Shown here: positions 27,936 through 36,775 of the stretch, one piece after another
Numbering within the stretch: position 1 is the first letter of the stretch
Layout: each line of letters starts with the position of its first letter
NCBI GenBank assembly: GCA_947476335.1
Contig: CANJQH010000006.1
Coordinates: 1 to 64,000, forward strand
DNA: 64,000 bases
Direction of reading: 5' to 3'
Source of the DNA: Anaerolineae bacterium
GTDB lineage: Bacteria; Chloroflexota; Anaerolineae; J036; Brachytrichaceae
Translations under genes and position numbers: made by a program
The notes under the pieces: model-generated
What the model saw: the letters and a program-made list of their open reading frames with translations, nothing else
The model's database searches: none
Told to the model about the DNA's origin: nothing

Positions 27936-29411
27936 ATGAGCAGCATGAACAAAAAGCCCGCCATCTCCCCCGTGCCAGACGTCCGACTCCCAGACGTAGA
28001 TTCGCCACGGCGGCGCGGCGTCGGCGTGCTGCTTCTGCTCGCTGCACTGGCATCGGCCACCAGCTGCGTCATCGCATTCGGCCTGGGATGGCTGGACGGC
28101 GGCATCAATTTTCTGCCGCAGCAGATGTCAACGGAAATTCGCATCACCGGCGAGCCACGCGCAATCATCGTTACACCGATCGATACACCAACGTCGGCAC
28201 CAACGTCGGCACCAACGTCGGCACCTGCGCCAACAAAAGCAGCGCGCGCCACAAAAGTCCCCCCAGTAATCACACAGCGCCAGCTGCGCGTGCTGCAGAC
28301 ATTCACAAAGCTGGTTCGCGAACGTTATATCTACACCGACTTCAATGGCGTGAATTGGGAACAAGTCAGCCGTGACGCAGAGAAGTTCGTGCGCAGCGGC
28401 ACAAGTGACGATGATTTTTACGCATACCTTTCCGATCGCATTGACGATCTCGGCGACAATCATTCGGTATATCTTTCTCCCACCGACGCAAAAGACGAAG
28501 ACAGTGAATATGCCGGAGATTTTCAGTACGCCGGCGTCGGGCTGGTGACCTTCCCACTCACACAAACGGCAGAGCTGGTGGTGCTGCAGGTTTTTGCAGA
28601 CAGCCCAGCGGAAATTGCCGGCGTCCGTGCGCACGACCGCATCGTAACAATTGATGGGCAGCCCGCCCTCGACGCCAACGGATTTTCAAATGCCGTACTT
28701 TTTCGCGGCGAAGCGGGCACCACCGTACGCACAGTAGTGCGCGCGCCCGATGGAAAAGAACGCACGGTAGAGATGGTGCGTGCGCAAGTTGATGCACGCG
28801 AACGCGTCGAACATCGGATCATTGAAAAAGGCGGCGCGCGCGTCGGCTACATTTCCATCCCCACACTCTTCGAAGACGACATCGACGCGCGCGTGCGCGA
28901 AGCGCTGCAGGCCGTGCAGAAAAATGGTGCGCTCAATGGACTGGTCCTCGACCTGCGCATCAACGGCGGTGGCGCACTCGAAGTGCTGCAACCTACGCTC
29001 GGCTTCTTCACGCGCGGCTCCATCGGCAACCTGATCGATCGCACCGCCGGCTCTGAAACGATCAATGTGCGCGCGGAAAACGTCGGCTCATCACAGAAGC
29101 TGCCGCTCGTGGTATTGATCGGCCCGGCCACGGAGTCATACGCCGAAGTCTTCGCCGCGGCACTGCAAGACAAAGGCCGCGCTGTGCTGATCGGTCAGCG
29201 CACCGCCGGCAACATAGAAACGTTGCACTCACATGAGTTCGAAGATGGCTCGCGCCTGTGGCTGGCCGAGGAAAGCTTCCGTCTGCCCTCCGGAAAAAGC
29301 TGGGAAGGCATCGGCCTCGAACCAGACATGACCATCGATGCGCAGTGGCACGAATACAGTGCGGAGACGGACCCGGTACTGGACGCGGCGATACAAACGT
29401 TCGCGCATTAA
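27936..29411 (+). CDS. S41 C-terminal-processing-type peptidase
   Basis: A 491-residue membrane-anchored serine protease. There is one N-terminal membrane helix (GVGVLLLLAALASATSCVIA), then a Pro/Thr/Ser linker with PTSAPTSAPTSAP encoded by a 12-bp tandem repeat, a PDZ domain (YAGVGLVTF ... SPAEIAGVRAHDRIVTIDG) and the S41 core (VGYISIPTLFEDD, LVLDLRINGGG, the nucleophile region PATESYAEVFAAAL, GQRTAGNIET). It probably acts outside the membrane on surface proteins. Start could also be ATG 27945. Confidence 0.88.
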   Translation: MSSMNKKPAISPVPDVRLPDVDSPRRRGVGVLLLLAALASATSCVIAFGLGWLDGGINFLPQQMSTEIRITGEPRAIIVTPIDTPTSAPTSAPTSAPAPTKAARATKVPPVITQRQLRVLQTFTKLVRERYIYTDFNGVNWEQVSRDAEKFVRSGTSDDDFYAYLSDRIDDLGDNHSVYLSPTDAKDEDSEYAGDFQYAGVGLVTFPLTQTAELVVLQVFADSPAEIAGVRAHDRIVTIDGQPALDANGFSNAVLFRGEAGTTVRTVVRAPDGKERTVEMVRAQVDARERVEHRIIEKGGARVGYISIPTLFEDDIDARVREALQAVQKNGALNGLVLDLRINGGGALEVLQPTLGFFTRGSIGNLIDRTAGSETINVRAENVGSSQKLPLVVLIGPATESYAEVFAAALQDKGRAVLIGQRTAGNIETLHSHEFEDGSRLWLAEESFRLPSGKSWEGIGLEPDMTIDAQWHEYSAETDPVLDAAIQTFAH

Positions 29412-29426
29412 TGAGAAAATGCGCAC

Positions 29427-30314
29427 ATGATCTGTGACTACGAAGGCTCCGATTACCAGAGCCGATTTTGGAAAAACGCAGACCGTTCATACGAAGATGC
29501 GGTCGAACGTGTAGCCATCCGCAGGCTGTTGCCACGCACGGGCCGCCGTGTGATCGAATTCGGCGCCGGCTTCGGACGTCTTGCCGAGCTGTACACCGGC
29601 TACGAGCAAATTGTGTTGCTCGACTACTCGCGCTCACTGCTCGAAGAGGGTATGCAGAAGTGGGGTTCTGATCCGCGCTTCACCTTCGTCGCCGCAGACA
29701 TCTACAACCTGCCGTTCGTCTCCGGCGTGCTCAGCGCAGCGACGATGGTGCGCGTCATTCACCACATCGCCGACGTGCCAGCTGCGCTGCGTCGTATTCG
29801 TGAAGCGCTCGCACCAGGCAGCAGCTTCGTCCTTGAGTTCGCCAACAAACGCAATGTGAAGGCCATGGCGCGCCACACATTCGGCCGTCAATCATGGAGC
29901 CCCTACGCGGCGGAGCCGGTCGAGTTCGTCAAACTCAATTTTGATTTCCACCCTCGCTGGATGTTGGATCAGGTTCAACAGGCAGGATTTTCAGTACAGC
30001 GAAAACTCAGCGCGTCGTATCTGCGGATCGGCCTGCTGAAGCGCATATTGCCGCTGCGCACCATGGTCGCCATCGACGCCGTGCTGCAACGCACCGCAGG
30101 GCTTGGACTATTTTCACCAAGCGTCTTCCTGCAAATGAATACGCAGGGTTCCACGCCGACGGATCAGAGTGCGCTCGCCGGTGACGCAATCTTCCGCTCG
30201 CCGCGCTCCGGTCTGCCGCTGCGCCGTGCAGGAGATGTGCTCGTCTGCGACGGCGACGGCACACGCTGGCGCGCGCACGGCAATTTCTACGACTTCAAAG
30301 AGCCAGTCAGTTAG
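29427..30314 (+). CDS. Class I SAM-dependent methyltransferase
   Basis: A 295-residue methyltransferase. SAM motif I is VIEFGAGFGRLAELY, the acidic ribose loop is IVLLDYSRSLLEEG, FVAADIYNLPF is motif II-like, and MVRVIHHIADVPAALRRI is typical of the Methyltransf_11 group. The C-terminal 40 residues (FRSPRSGLPLRRAGDVLVC ... FYDFKEP) resemble a Trm112-like small domain without its zinc Cys pairs. The substrate is unknown. It starts 15 bases after the protease stop. Confidence 0.82.
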   Translation: MICDYEGSDYQSRFWKNADRSYEDAVERVAIRRLLPRTGRRVIEFGAGFGRLAELYTGYEQIVLLDYSRSLLEEGMQKWGSDPRFTFVAADIYNLPFVSGVLSAATMVRVIHHIADVPAALRRIREALAPGSSFVLEFANKRNVKAMARHTFGRQSWSPYAAEPVEFVKLNFDFHPRWMLDQVQQAGFSVQRKLSASYLRIGLLKRILPLRTMVAIDAVLQRTAGLGLFSPSVFLQMNTQGSTPTDQSALAGDAIFRSPRSGLPLRRAGDVLVCDGDGTRWRAHGNFYDFKEPVS

Positions 30315-30320
30315 TGCAGA

Positions 30321-30357
30321 GTGCCGGTGTCGAATAAAACATGCTCCACACCCGGCA
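30321..30357. terminator. Possible bidirectional terminator
   Basis: TGCCGGTGT at 30322-30330 pairs with ACACCCGGCA at 30347-30356, leaving one bulge, in the 56-base space between two convergent genes. Confidence 0.4.
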
Positions 30358-30370
30358 TCTGACACTTCCT

Positions 30371-32551
30371 TCACAGCAATCTGAATGTGTAAATCTGCGT
30401 CGACGTGACGATGTAGCCGGTGCGGCGTGCCACGTCAATGTTCATGTCTGTGGCGCCGACGAATTCGTCGGCGTCGCCGCGGTACTGGCGCACGAAAGCA
30501 CCGGCCTTGTTGAATTCAACCACGGCACCCGACTGCGCATCAAGGATGAAGACGGCGCCGCTGTTCATATCGCTGCCAGTTACTGCGATCGCTGCGGCCT
30601 GACCAATCGGCTCCGGGATGCCGGTGATAGAAAAAACCTGCGGCTGGCGGCTGAAGAATTTCTGCACCGTGCCATTCTTCAGCAATACGTACACTGCGCC
30701 ATCGATGCCCAAATCCACAGCATCCTTCAGCGAATCGAAGGACGAGCGAAAATACGGCGAACCTACGCCCAGCCCTTCGGGCGCAATCGGATAACGCCAA
30801 ATCTGGCCCAAGTCAGCATCGAGCATGTAGACCGTGTTGTTATAAAGCTCACCAGCCAGGACATGCGACGGACGCGCCGAATCAGCTTCGGGAATTTTCA
30901 GCGGCGATGCACGCGTGGTCGCTGAGCTGTATTCGTACACCGAACCCGAACCGAACAATACGGCACCCTCGGTGCGCCATCGCGATTCAGCGTTCGTCGC
31001 CCACGCAATGTCCGTCAGCCCACGATTCGCCTCCGCCACATCGACGAACTGTAGCGATACCGTCTTTGCCCCCGCCGCAAGTGCAGTGTGATCATCGTTC
31101 AGCGGCAGATAGTCGGCTGTGCCGATCTCGGCGTTCAACACATACACGCCCATAGCCGACGCAGCGATGCGCTTGCGGCCAACCGCTTCAAAGCGTGCGA
31201 TGGGCGACGCCTTCACACGTGTGATCTTCACCAGCGCATCAAGCTGCACACGCGCCTGCGCGCCGACCTCGGCAAAGCGAGCGACGTCATCAGGATATTT
31301 TGTCTCGTATTCGGTCACCTTCGCCTGCAGAGCCGACCAGCGCGTGCGCACATCCACCGGCGCAGACGCAGTTCGCGCAGCCACCAGCTGCTCCTCGATC
31401 GAGTGTTGAATCTCACGGCGCTCAGCTTCGCCGCTGAACTGCATATATAGCGGTGCGGCGATGCTCACCACAATGATCGGCAGCAGCACCGCCGCCGCGA
31501 CCGTCAGAAACTGCGTCGTCTTCGCACGCTGTCGCATCGATGTCGGCGCGGGCGCAACAGGCTCAGGAAGCATGCGGCCGCCAAAAATCTGCAGGCTGCG
31601 CTTCAACACACCGGCTGCACGGCTCACCGCCGCACGCACCGCCGCACCTACCGGCAGCTTCGGCTCCGCAGATTCAACGGGTTCAGCCGGCTTAACAGGC
31701 TTTGCAGACTGCGGCCGGCTCGCTGGCTGCGAAGAACTCGCTGGCTGCGAAGAAGATGAAGAAGAGACAGATGACGCAGGCCGCAACGGCTGCGACGAAG
31801 AAGAACGTACGGGCGCTACGTCCTGTTCATCTTGTTGTGCGTCTTGTTCGTCTTGTGCATCATCGCGCACCAACTCATCCGCCATCGCTGCGGCCACATC
31901 CTGCACGACGCCAAATGCCACGCCCGCCATCCTGCCCTGCTTGACATTGACGTTCAAATAACCGGCAACCACCTCGGCATCGCCTTTGCTCATACATGCG
32001 TTGACCAGCGCATCATTCTGTGCGGTGAACGAACGCTCGCCCGTCAACACGTACATCGTGCCATCCTGATGCGCAACATTGTCAAAAAACACATCGACGG
32101 TGGCAGTGCGCCCAACCTTCTGTTCAGCCGCGACGCCCTGCGGTTCGATGCGCTCGAACACGCCGCTGTTCGTACGCACATAGGCGATCGCCGGGCCGCA
32201 CTGTGCAATCACAACACTGCTCTCACCGACCACGGCGCATGAAATCGAACCTTCCGTCTGCAGCGTTGCGCCACGATTCAAATTCAACAGGCGATCGTTC
32301 GCCAGCTTAATTGCCAGGCGCAACGCTGACGTAACGCCGCCCGGCGCGTGTGCATATCCGTCGCACAACACGCGTGCTGCTTCAGCGCAGATATTTGCAG
32401 ACGCATCCGGCAAATCGAGAAAGACCACCAGCGTCTCACCACTGTGCGCACCGCGCTTCGGCAGCACCCTTACCGCCACCCGGGACGAATCGCCGATTTC
32501 CTGACCGTTCTGGACGTGGATGTTCGCGTATGTGACAGTAGCCATAGCCAT
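30371..32551 (-). CDS. Membrane protein with PP2C-like N-terminus and beta-propeller-like C-terminus
   Basis: A 726-residue single-pass protein. Residues 1-215 resemble a PPM/PP2C phosphatase fold (EIGDSSRVAV, LVVFLDLP, APGGVTSALRLAIKLANDRLL, SISCAVVGESSVVIAQCGPAIAYV, TMYVLTGE), but the metal-binding Asp motifs are largely absent, so it may be a pseudophosphatase. A low-complexity S/Q/P linker with several QPAS repeats follows, then a membrane helix (FLTVAAAVLLPIIVVSIAAPL), a short coiled region, and about 300 residues of propeller-like repeats (YMLDADLGQIWRYP, DGAVYVLLKNGTVQKF). Start ATG 32551. Function unknown. Confidence 0.6.
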   Translation of the reverse strand: MAMATVTYANIHVQNGQEIGDSSRVAVRVLPKRGAHSGETLVVFLDLPDASANICAEAARVLCDGYAHAPGGVTSALRLAIKLANDRLLNLNRGATLQTEGSISCAVVGESSVVIAQCGPAIAYVRTNSGVFERIEPQGVAAEQKVGRTATVDVFFDNVAHQDGTMYVLTGERSFTAQNDALVNACMSKGDAEVVAGYLNVNVKQGRMAGVAFGVVQDVAAAMADELVRDDAQDEQDAQQDEQDVAPVRSSSSQPLRPASSVSSSSSSQPASSSQPASRPQSAKPVKPAEPVESAEPKLPVGAAVRAAVSRAAGVLKRSLQIFGGRMLPEPVAPAPTSMRQRAKTTQFLTVAAAVLLPIIVVSIAAPLYMQFSGEAERREIQHSIEEQLVAARTASAPVDVRTRWSALQAKVTEYETKYPDDVARFAEVGAQARVQLDALVKITRVKASPIARFEAVGRKRIAASAMGVYVLNAEIGTADYLPLNDDHTALAAGAKTVSLQFVDVAEANRGLTDIAWATNAESRWRTEGAVLFGSGSVYEYSSATTRASPLKIPEADSARPSHVLAGELYNNTVYMLDADLGQIWRYPIAPEGLGVGSPYFRSSFDSLKDAVDLGIDGAVYVLLKNGTVQKFFSRQPQVFSITGIPEPIGQAAAIAVTGSDMNSGAVFILDAQSGAVVEFNKAGAFVRQYRGDADEFVGATDMNIDVARRTGYIVTSTQIYTFRLL

Positions 32552-32648
32552 GATGCGCAGCCGCTTTCGTTCTGAGGCGACGGCGACTTGCGGTTTACAT
32601 TGTAAACAATCATGAATCACATAGAGGGCACTTGGCAATACAGATTTC

Positions 32649-32760
32649 GTAGCTACTCAGGCCAGCTATTTTTCCAACGCGAAACACACTATTTTCTCCC
32701 CCTTCGGGGGAGAAAATAGTGTGTTTCGCGGGAAATACTGATTTGGGCCTGAGTAGTTAC
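32649..32760. mobile_element. MITE family 1, copy 9, with 8-bp target duplication
   Basis: Inverted orientation relative to copy 3. Ends GTAGCTACTCAGGCC and GGCCTGAGTAGTTAC. Central stem CACACTATTTTCTCCCCC with a TTCG loop. Perfect direct repeats CAGATTTC at 32641-32648 and 32761-32768. Confidence 0.94.
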
Positions 32761-32801
32761 CAGATTTCGCATTACAGCACGTCGCGAATAAAATCACCTA
32801 C

Positions 32802-34874
32802 ATGCTCACCCTGTCGCTTTTCGACGTCGACCCCGAGGATGCGACCGCCGCTAAACGAGCGGCGCAGCTGCGTGAAGAACTCAACGAACACAGCCATCGT
32901 TACCACGTGCTCGACGCTCCTACGATCAGCGACGCCGAGTACGACGCGCTGTTGCGCGAATTACGTGTGCTGGAGGCGGCGCATCCTGCGCTGATCACAC
33001 CGGACTCGCCCACGCAGCGCGTCGGCGCGCCTTCGGCCGAAGGCTTCGCCAAAGTGGCGCACCCGCGGCCAATTCTGTCGCTGGCCAACGCATTCGACGC
33101 CGCCGACGTGCGCGCCTGGCGCGAGCGACTACTGCGCCACGCCGAATCCCTCGGCCTGACCGAGCGCATGGCTGCCACTCGCTTCGTCGTCGAGCCAAAG
33201 ATCGACGGGCTTACCGTCGTGCTGACATATCGCGACGGCGTCTTCGTGCAGGGCGCCACGCGCGGCGACGGCGCCGTCGGCGAAGACATCACCGCCAACC
33301 TGCGCACGCTGCGCCACGTGCCGCTGGCGCTGCGGCGCAGCGCGCATCCGCCCGCACCATCAATGCTCGTCGTGCGTGGGGAAGCATTCGTGACACTCGC
33401 CGATTTCGAACACATGAACGAAAAACTGCGCAGTGCTGACGAAAAGACTTTCGCCAATCCGCGCAATTTCGCGGCCGGCGCACTGCGGCAAATCGACCCG
33501 GCCGCCACCGCACGCCGGCCGCTCACCGCCTTCTTCTACAACGTCGTCATCACAGATGGAACCACCGCACCCACACAATGGGAATCGCTGCAATGGCTGC
33601 GCGCGCTCGGCCTGCCCGTCAGCGACATCGCGCAGCGCTGCGACGACCTCGAAGCGGCGATCGCGTACTGTGAAAGCTACGTCGCACGGCGCGATGAGCT
33701 GCCCTTCGAAATCGACGGCATGGTCATCAAGATCGACGACCTCGCATTGGCTGAGCAGCTCGGCTACGTCGGCAAGGATCCACGCGGCGCGCTGGCCTTC
33801 AAATTCCCAGCGCGTGAAGCCACGACGCTGCTGCGCGACGTGGCCATCAGCATCGGCCGCACCGGCAATATCACGCCGGCCGCGGTACTCGATCCGGTAC
33901 AGGTCGGCGGCGTCACCATCACCAACGCCACGCTGCACAACTACGAAGACATCACACGCAAAGACATTCGCATCGGCGACCGTGTCATCGTGCGGCGAGC
34001 CGGCGACGTGATTCCATACATCGCCGGCCCGGTCATCGCAGCGCGCACTGGCATCGAGCAGCCGATTCAGCCGCCGACGCAGTGCCCGTTCTGCGGCACA
34101 CCGCTCGTGAAGCGCGAAGGCGAAGTTGCGCTCTACTGCACCAACGACGAATGCGCCGGCAAAGTCGACCGCGCGATGCAGCATTACGCGGGCCGCAGCG
34201 CGATGGACATCGAAGGGCTCGGCGAGAAGATCGTCGCACAGCTCATTGATGCGGGGCTGGTGACCGACGTAGCCGACCTGTATGCGCTACACAAGGATCA
34301 GCTGCAGCCGCTGGAGAAGTTTGCTGCAAAGAAAACACAAAACCTGCTCGACGCCATCGCCGCTTCGCGCGAACGGCCGCTCGAGCGGCTGCTGATCGGC
34401 CTCGGCATACGCCATGTGGGTGAAGTCGCTGCGCGTGCATTGGCACGGCGCTACGGCAGCATCGATGCGCTGCTGGCTGCCAGCACAGATGAGCTGCAGC
34501 AAATCGACGGCGTCGGCCCGATCATCGCCGAGGGCGTAACGGCGTGGGCAGCGCGCCCGGCGACGCGCGCGCTCATCGCCAAGCTGCAGACCGCTGGCGT
34601 GAATCCCACGCAGGAGCCGCAGATCGACGCCGTAATCGAGCCACCGCAGGGCTCATTCGCCGGCAAGGTCTTCGTCATCACCGGCACGCTGTCGCAGCCG
34701 CGCGAGGAAATTGCCGCGTGGATCGAAGAACGCGGCGGCAAAGTCACCGACAGCGTCAGCAAAAAAACCAGCTATGTCGTCATCGGCGACGACCCCGGCC
34801 GCAGCAAGGTCGACAAAGCAATGAAGTTGGAAATTCCAACCATTGACGAAACCGCATTGCGCGCACTGGCCTGA
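32802..34874 (+). CDS. ligA: NAD-dependent DNA ligase LigA
   Basis: A replication and repair ligase of 690 residues. The sequence shows the N-terminal Ia domain, the adenylation motif EPKIDGLTVVL with the nucleophilic Lys, RGDGAVGEDITANLRT, the OB fold, a four-Cys zinc finger (CPFCGTPL ... LYCTNDEC), helix-hairpin-helix repeats (GLGIRHVGEVAARALARRYG, QIDGVGPIIAEGV) and a C-terminal BRCT domain (GKVFVITGTL). Complete and of standard length. Confidence 0.97.
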   Translation: MLTLSLFDVDPEDATAAKRAAQLREELNEHSHRYHVLDAPTISDAEYDALLRELRVLEAAHPALITPDSPTQRVGAPSAEGFAKVAHPRPILSLANAFDAADVRAWRERLLRHAESLGLTERMAATRFVVEPKIDGLTVVLTYRDGVFVQGATRGDGAVGEDITANLRTLRHVPLALRRSAHPPAPSMLVVRGEAFVTLADFEHMNEKLRSADEKTFANPRNFAAGALRQIDPAATARRPLTAFFYNVVITDGTTAPTQWESLQWLRALGLPVSDIAQRCDDLEAAIAYCESYVARRDELPFEIDGMVIKIDDLALAEQLGYVGKDPRGALAFKFPAREATTLLRDVAISIGRTGNITPAAVLDPVQVGGVTITNATLHNYEDITRKDIRIGDRVIVRRAGDVIPYIAGPVIAARTGIEQPIQPPTQCPFCGTPLVKREGEVALYCTNDECAGKVDRAMQHYAGRSAMDIEGLGEKIVAQLIDAGLVTDVADLYALHKDQLQPLEKFAAKKTQNLLDAIAASRERPLERLLIGLGIRHVGEVAARALARRYGSIDALLAASTDELQQIDGVGPIIAEGVTAWAARPATRALIAKLQTAGVNPTQEPQIDAVIEPPQGSFAGKVFVITGTLSQPREEIAAWIEERGGKVTDSVSKKTSYVVIGDDPGRSKVDKAMKLEIPTIDETALRALA

Positions 34875-34930
34875 CGAAATTGTCAGATTGCGTCAGATGC
34901 ACCGACGACGGCGGCGGCTACGCTCAATCC

Positions 34931-35494
34931 ATGGCAACACGACGACTCCACTTCGAACGCGGAAATATTTATCACGTCAGCAACGAAGGGGCACACGGTG
35001 CGCACATTGCGCACGATGAACACGACATGGCAACGCTGGCCACGCTGCTGCGCGGCGAGGCGGCGGCTCACCACATGCGGCTGCTGGCGTGGTGCGTGCT
35101 GCCGCACAGCTATCAGATGCTCGTGCAGCCGCTCGGTACAGAACCGCTGCACGTGTTCATACAGCGCGTGTTCAATCGCTACTCAAAGCGCTTCAATCAT
35201 CGCTACGCACGCAGCGGCACGCTCTTCGCCGGCCCATTCCGCGCCGAATGGGTCGTGGGCGAACGCACACTCGCGCTATTGTGTCGGCACGTGCATCTGC
35301 TGCCTGTATCAACCGGCTGCGCTGCCGCGCCCGAACTTTGGCCGCACAGCGATTTCGCCGAATGGATCGATGACACCGCATGTCTGCGCCCGCTGCGCCA
35401 TCTCGATGCGACCGCATACGCACAGTTCGTGCAAGCGGGGGAACGACGACAGCCAACAACTCAGATCAGTCAGTTTGTAACTACTCAGGCCTAA
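34931..35494 (+). CDS. Degenerate REP-associated tyrosine transposase-like protein (Y1_Tnp/RAYT)
   Basis: A 187-residue protein with the RAYT/IS200-like Y1 transposase layout: GNIYHVSNEGAHGAHIAHDE, MRLLAWCVLPHSYQMLVQP, RVFNRYSKRFNHRYARSGT followed by LFAGPFRAEWV, and CRHVHLLPV. Normal enzymes have H-U-H in MPNHVHLLV and a catalytic Tyr in C-R-Y-I-H-x-N-P-V. Here those sites read SYQ and His, so both metal His and the Tyr appear lost. The final VTTQA comes from a family-1 MITE end and the stop from a family-2 element. Probably inactive or repurposed. ATG 34931 matches the family start. Confidence 0.75.
   Translation: MATRRLHFERGNIYHVSNEGAHGAHIAHDEHDMATLATLLRGEAAAHHMRLLAWCVLPHSYQMLVQPLGTEPLHVFIQRVFNRYSKRFNHRYARSGTLFAGPFRAEWVVGERTLALLCRHVHLLPVSTGCAAAPELWPHSDFAEWIDDTACLRPLRHLDATAYAQFVQAGERRQPTTQISQFVTTQA
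35477..35490. repeat. MITE family 1 left-end fragment
   Basis: GTAACTACTCAGGC is the first 14 bases of family 1, interrupted directly by family-2 copy 3. It encodes the last residues of the RAYT-like protein. No right end is found after the inserted elements. Confidence 0.7.
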
Positions 35495-35586
35495 GTTCCT
35501 GTCCATACGTTTTGTCCGGCAGATTCGCCTCCCCCGCTTTGCGGGGGAGGCGAATCTGCCGCCAGAACTTTTGGCGACTCACTTAG
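35491..35586. mobile_element. Palindromic element family 2, copy 3
   Basis: CTAAGTTCC...CACTTAG with the standard 18-bp stem and TTTG loop. It appears inserted in a family-1 end and abuts family 3 at its right, the same pairing as at 11425-11626. Confidence 0.88.
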
Positions 35587-35916
35587 TAGTGCGTCCAGGC
35601 AAAACTTGCGGGTCCCCACTAAACATCCTGATATCGGCGCCACGCCGTTGCCAGTGCCGCACCTTCAGCACAAACCCTGGCTGAATCGAAGTACGCCCTT
35701 TCAAGGCTGAAAAAGCGCCAAAGGCGCGACGCAGTCCTAGCCCAGACCATCGGTCTGGGATGCACAACCGCACCCGTGGGAAATTGCTGCGTCGCAATGT
35801 GATCGCAATGTGATCGCAATGTGATCGCAATGTGATCGCAATGTGATCGCAATGTGGGTTGTAGGTAAGGTTCGCACAGGGCAGACGCTCACAAGTTTTG
35901 CTTGGACGAACTACTA
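35584..35916. mobile_element. Family-3 element, full copy with minisatellite
   Basis: A 333-bp element with imperfect terminal inverted repeats: TAGTAGTGCGTCCAGGCAAA at the left; the complement of the right end reads TAGTAGTTCGTCCAAGCAAA. Inside are a CCCAGACC/GGTCTGGG hairpin and six 11-bp units at 35793-35858 (five CGCAATGTGAT, one CGCAATGTGGG). No open frame looks like a transposase. The window-start repeat and 11521-11646 are partial relatives. Confidence 0.82.
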
Positions 35917-35934
35917 GGCCCTGTCCCCTGTCCC

Positions 35935-36672
35935 CTATCCTCCACCCCTCTGCCGCAACGCCTCATACAGCGCCACCGAACCCGCCACCGCCGCATTCAA
36001 AGACTCGATGCGTCCGCGCATCGGCAGCGCCAGCACGAAGTCGGCTTTCTCACGCACCAGCCGGTGCACGCCCTCGCCTTCGCTGCCCACCACCAGCGCC
36101 GTCGCTCCCTTCAAATCCGCCGCAAACAGCGGCATCGCACCTGGCCCGCTGTCCAGCGCCGAGACCCACACATCGTGCTTCTTGATCTCCTCGATCGCGC
36201 GTACCAGATTCACCACACGCACCACCAGCATGTGCTCGACCGCGCCCGATGACGCGTTGACCACCGCCGGCGTCACCTCCGCACTGCGCCGCTCCGGGAT
36301 CACCACCCCGTGCACACCCACCGCCTCCGCCGTGCGAATCAACGAGCCGAGGTTCTGTGGATCCTGCAGCGCATCCAGCACCAGAATGAACGGCGCCTCG
36401 CCGCGCGCAAGCGCCCGCGCAAATATGTCGTCCAGCTCGGCATACGGATACGCCCCAGCCTCCAGCAGCACCCCCTGATGCTGCGGCGTCACCTGGTTCA
36501 ATTTGTCGCGCTCCGCGCTGCGCACAGGCACTTTCGCCTGTGCAGCCAGCTGCCGTATGTCGCGCAAAATCGGCGCGTCCTCCACTCCGTCTGCGATATA
36601 CAACGTCTGAAAACTTCGCCTCCGCGCGCGCAGACTCTCGCGCACTCCATGACGGCTGTAAATACGATCCAT
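35935..36672 (-). CDS. rlmB: TrmH/SpoU-family 23S rRNA 2-prime-O-methyltransferase (RlmB-like)
   Basis: A 245-residue SPOUT methyltransferase, likely Gm2251 of 23S rRNA. The N-terminal substrate-binding domain begins IYSRHGVRESLRARRR. SPOUT motif 1 is LDALQDPQNLGSLIRTAEA, motif 2 is LVVGSEGEGVHRL and motif 3 is LPMRGRIESLNAAVAGSVAL, forming the trefoil knot. It is divergent from rdgB with about 100 bases between, which hold TCAGATTT-type repeats. Confidence 0.9.
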   Translation of the reverse strand: MDRIYSRHGVRESLRARRRSFQTLYIADGVEDAPILRDIRQLAAQAKVPVRSAERDKLNQVTPQHQGVLLEAGAYPYAELDDIFARALARGEAPFILVLDALQDPQNLGSLIRTAEAVGVHGVVIPERRSAEVTPAVVNASSGAVEHMLVVRVVNLVRAIEEIKKHDVWVSALDSGPGAMPLFAADLKGATALVVGSEGEGVHRLVREKADFVLALPMRGRIESLNAAVAGSVALYEALRQRGGG

Positions 36673-36685
36673 TCGCGCAACTATA

Positions 36686-36755
36686 CATTTCGGATTTCAG
36701 ATTTGATGCATGCCTGGTTCGCTTCGATGTGAAATCTGAAATCTGAAATTCCACT
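36686..36755. repeat. Intergenic heptamer-type repeats (AATCTGA)
   Basis: ATTTCGGATTTCAGATTTG on the left and GAAATCTGAAATCTGAAATT on the right form inverted low-complexity arms between divergent rlmB and rdgB. The same motif occurs in at least five other spacers. Confidence 0.6.
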
Positions 36756-36775
36756 CCCCCTTGTATAGTTGCAGC

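Noticed and set aside
34931..35494. The RAYT-like gene as the mobiliser of family-1 elements
   Set aside because: Y1 transposases do not create 8-bp target duplications, and this copy lacks the catalytic residues.
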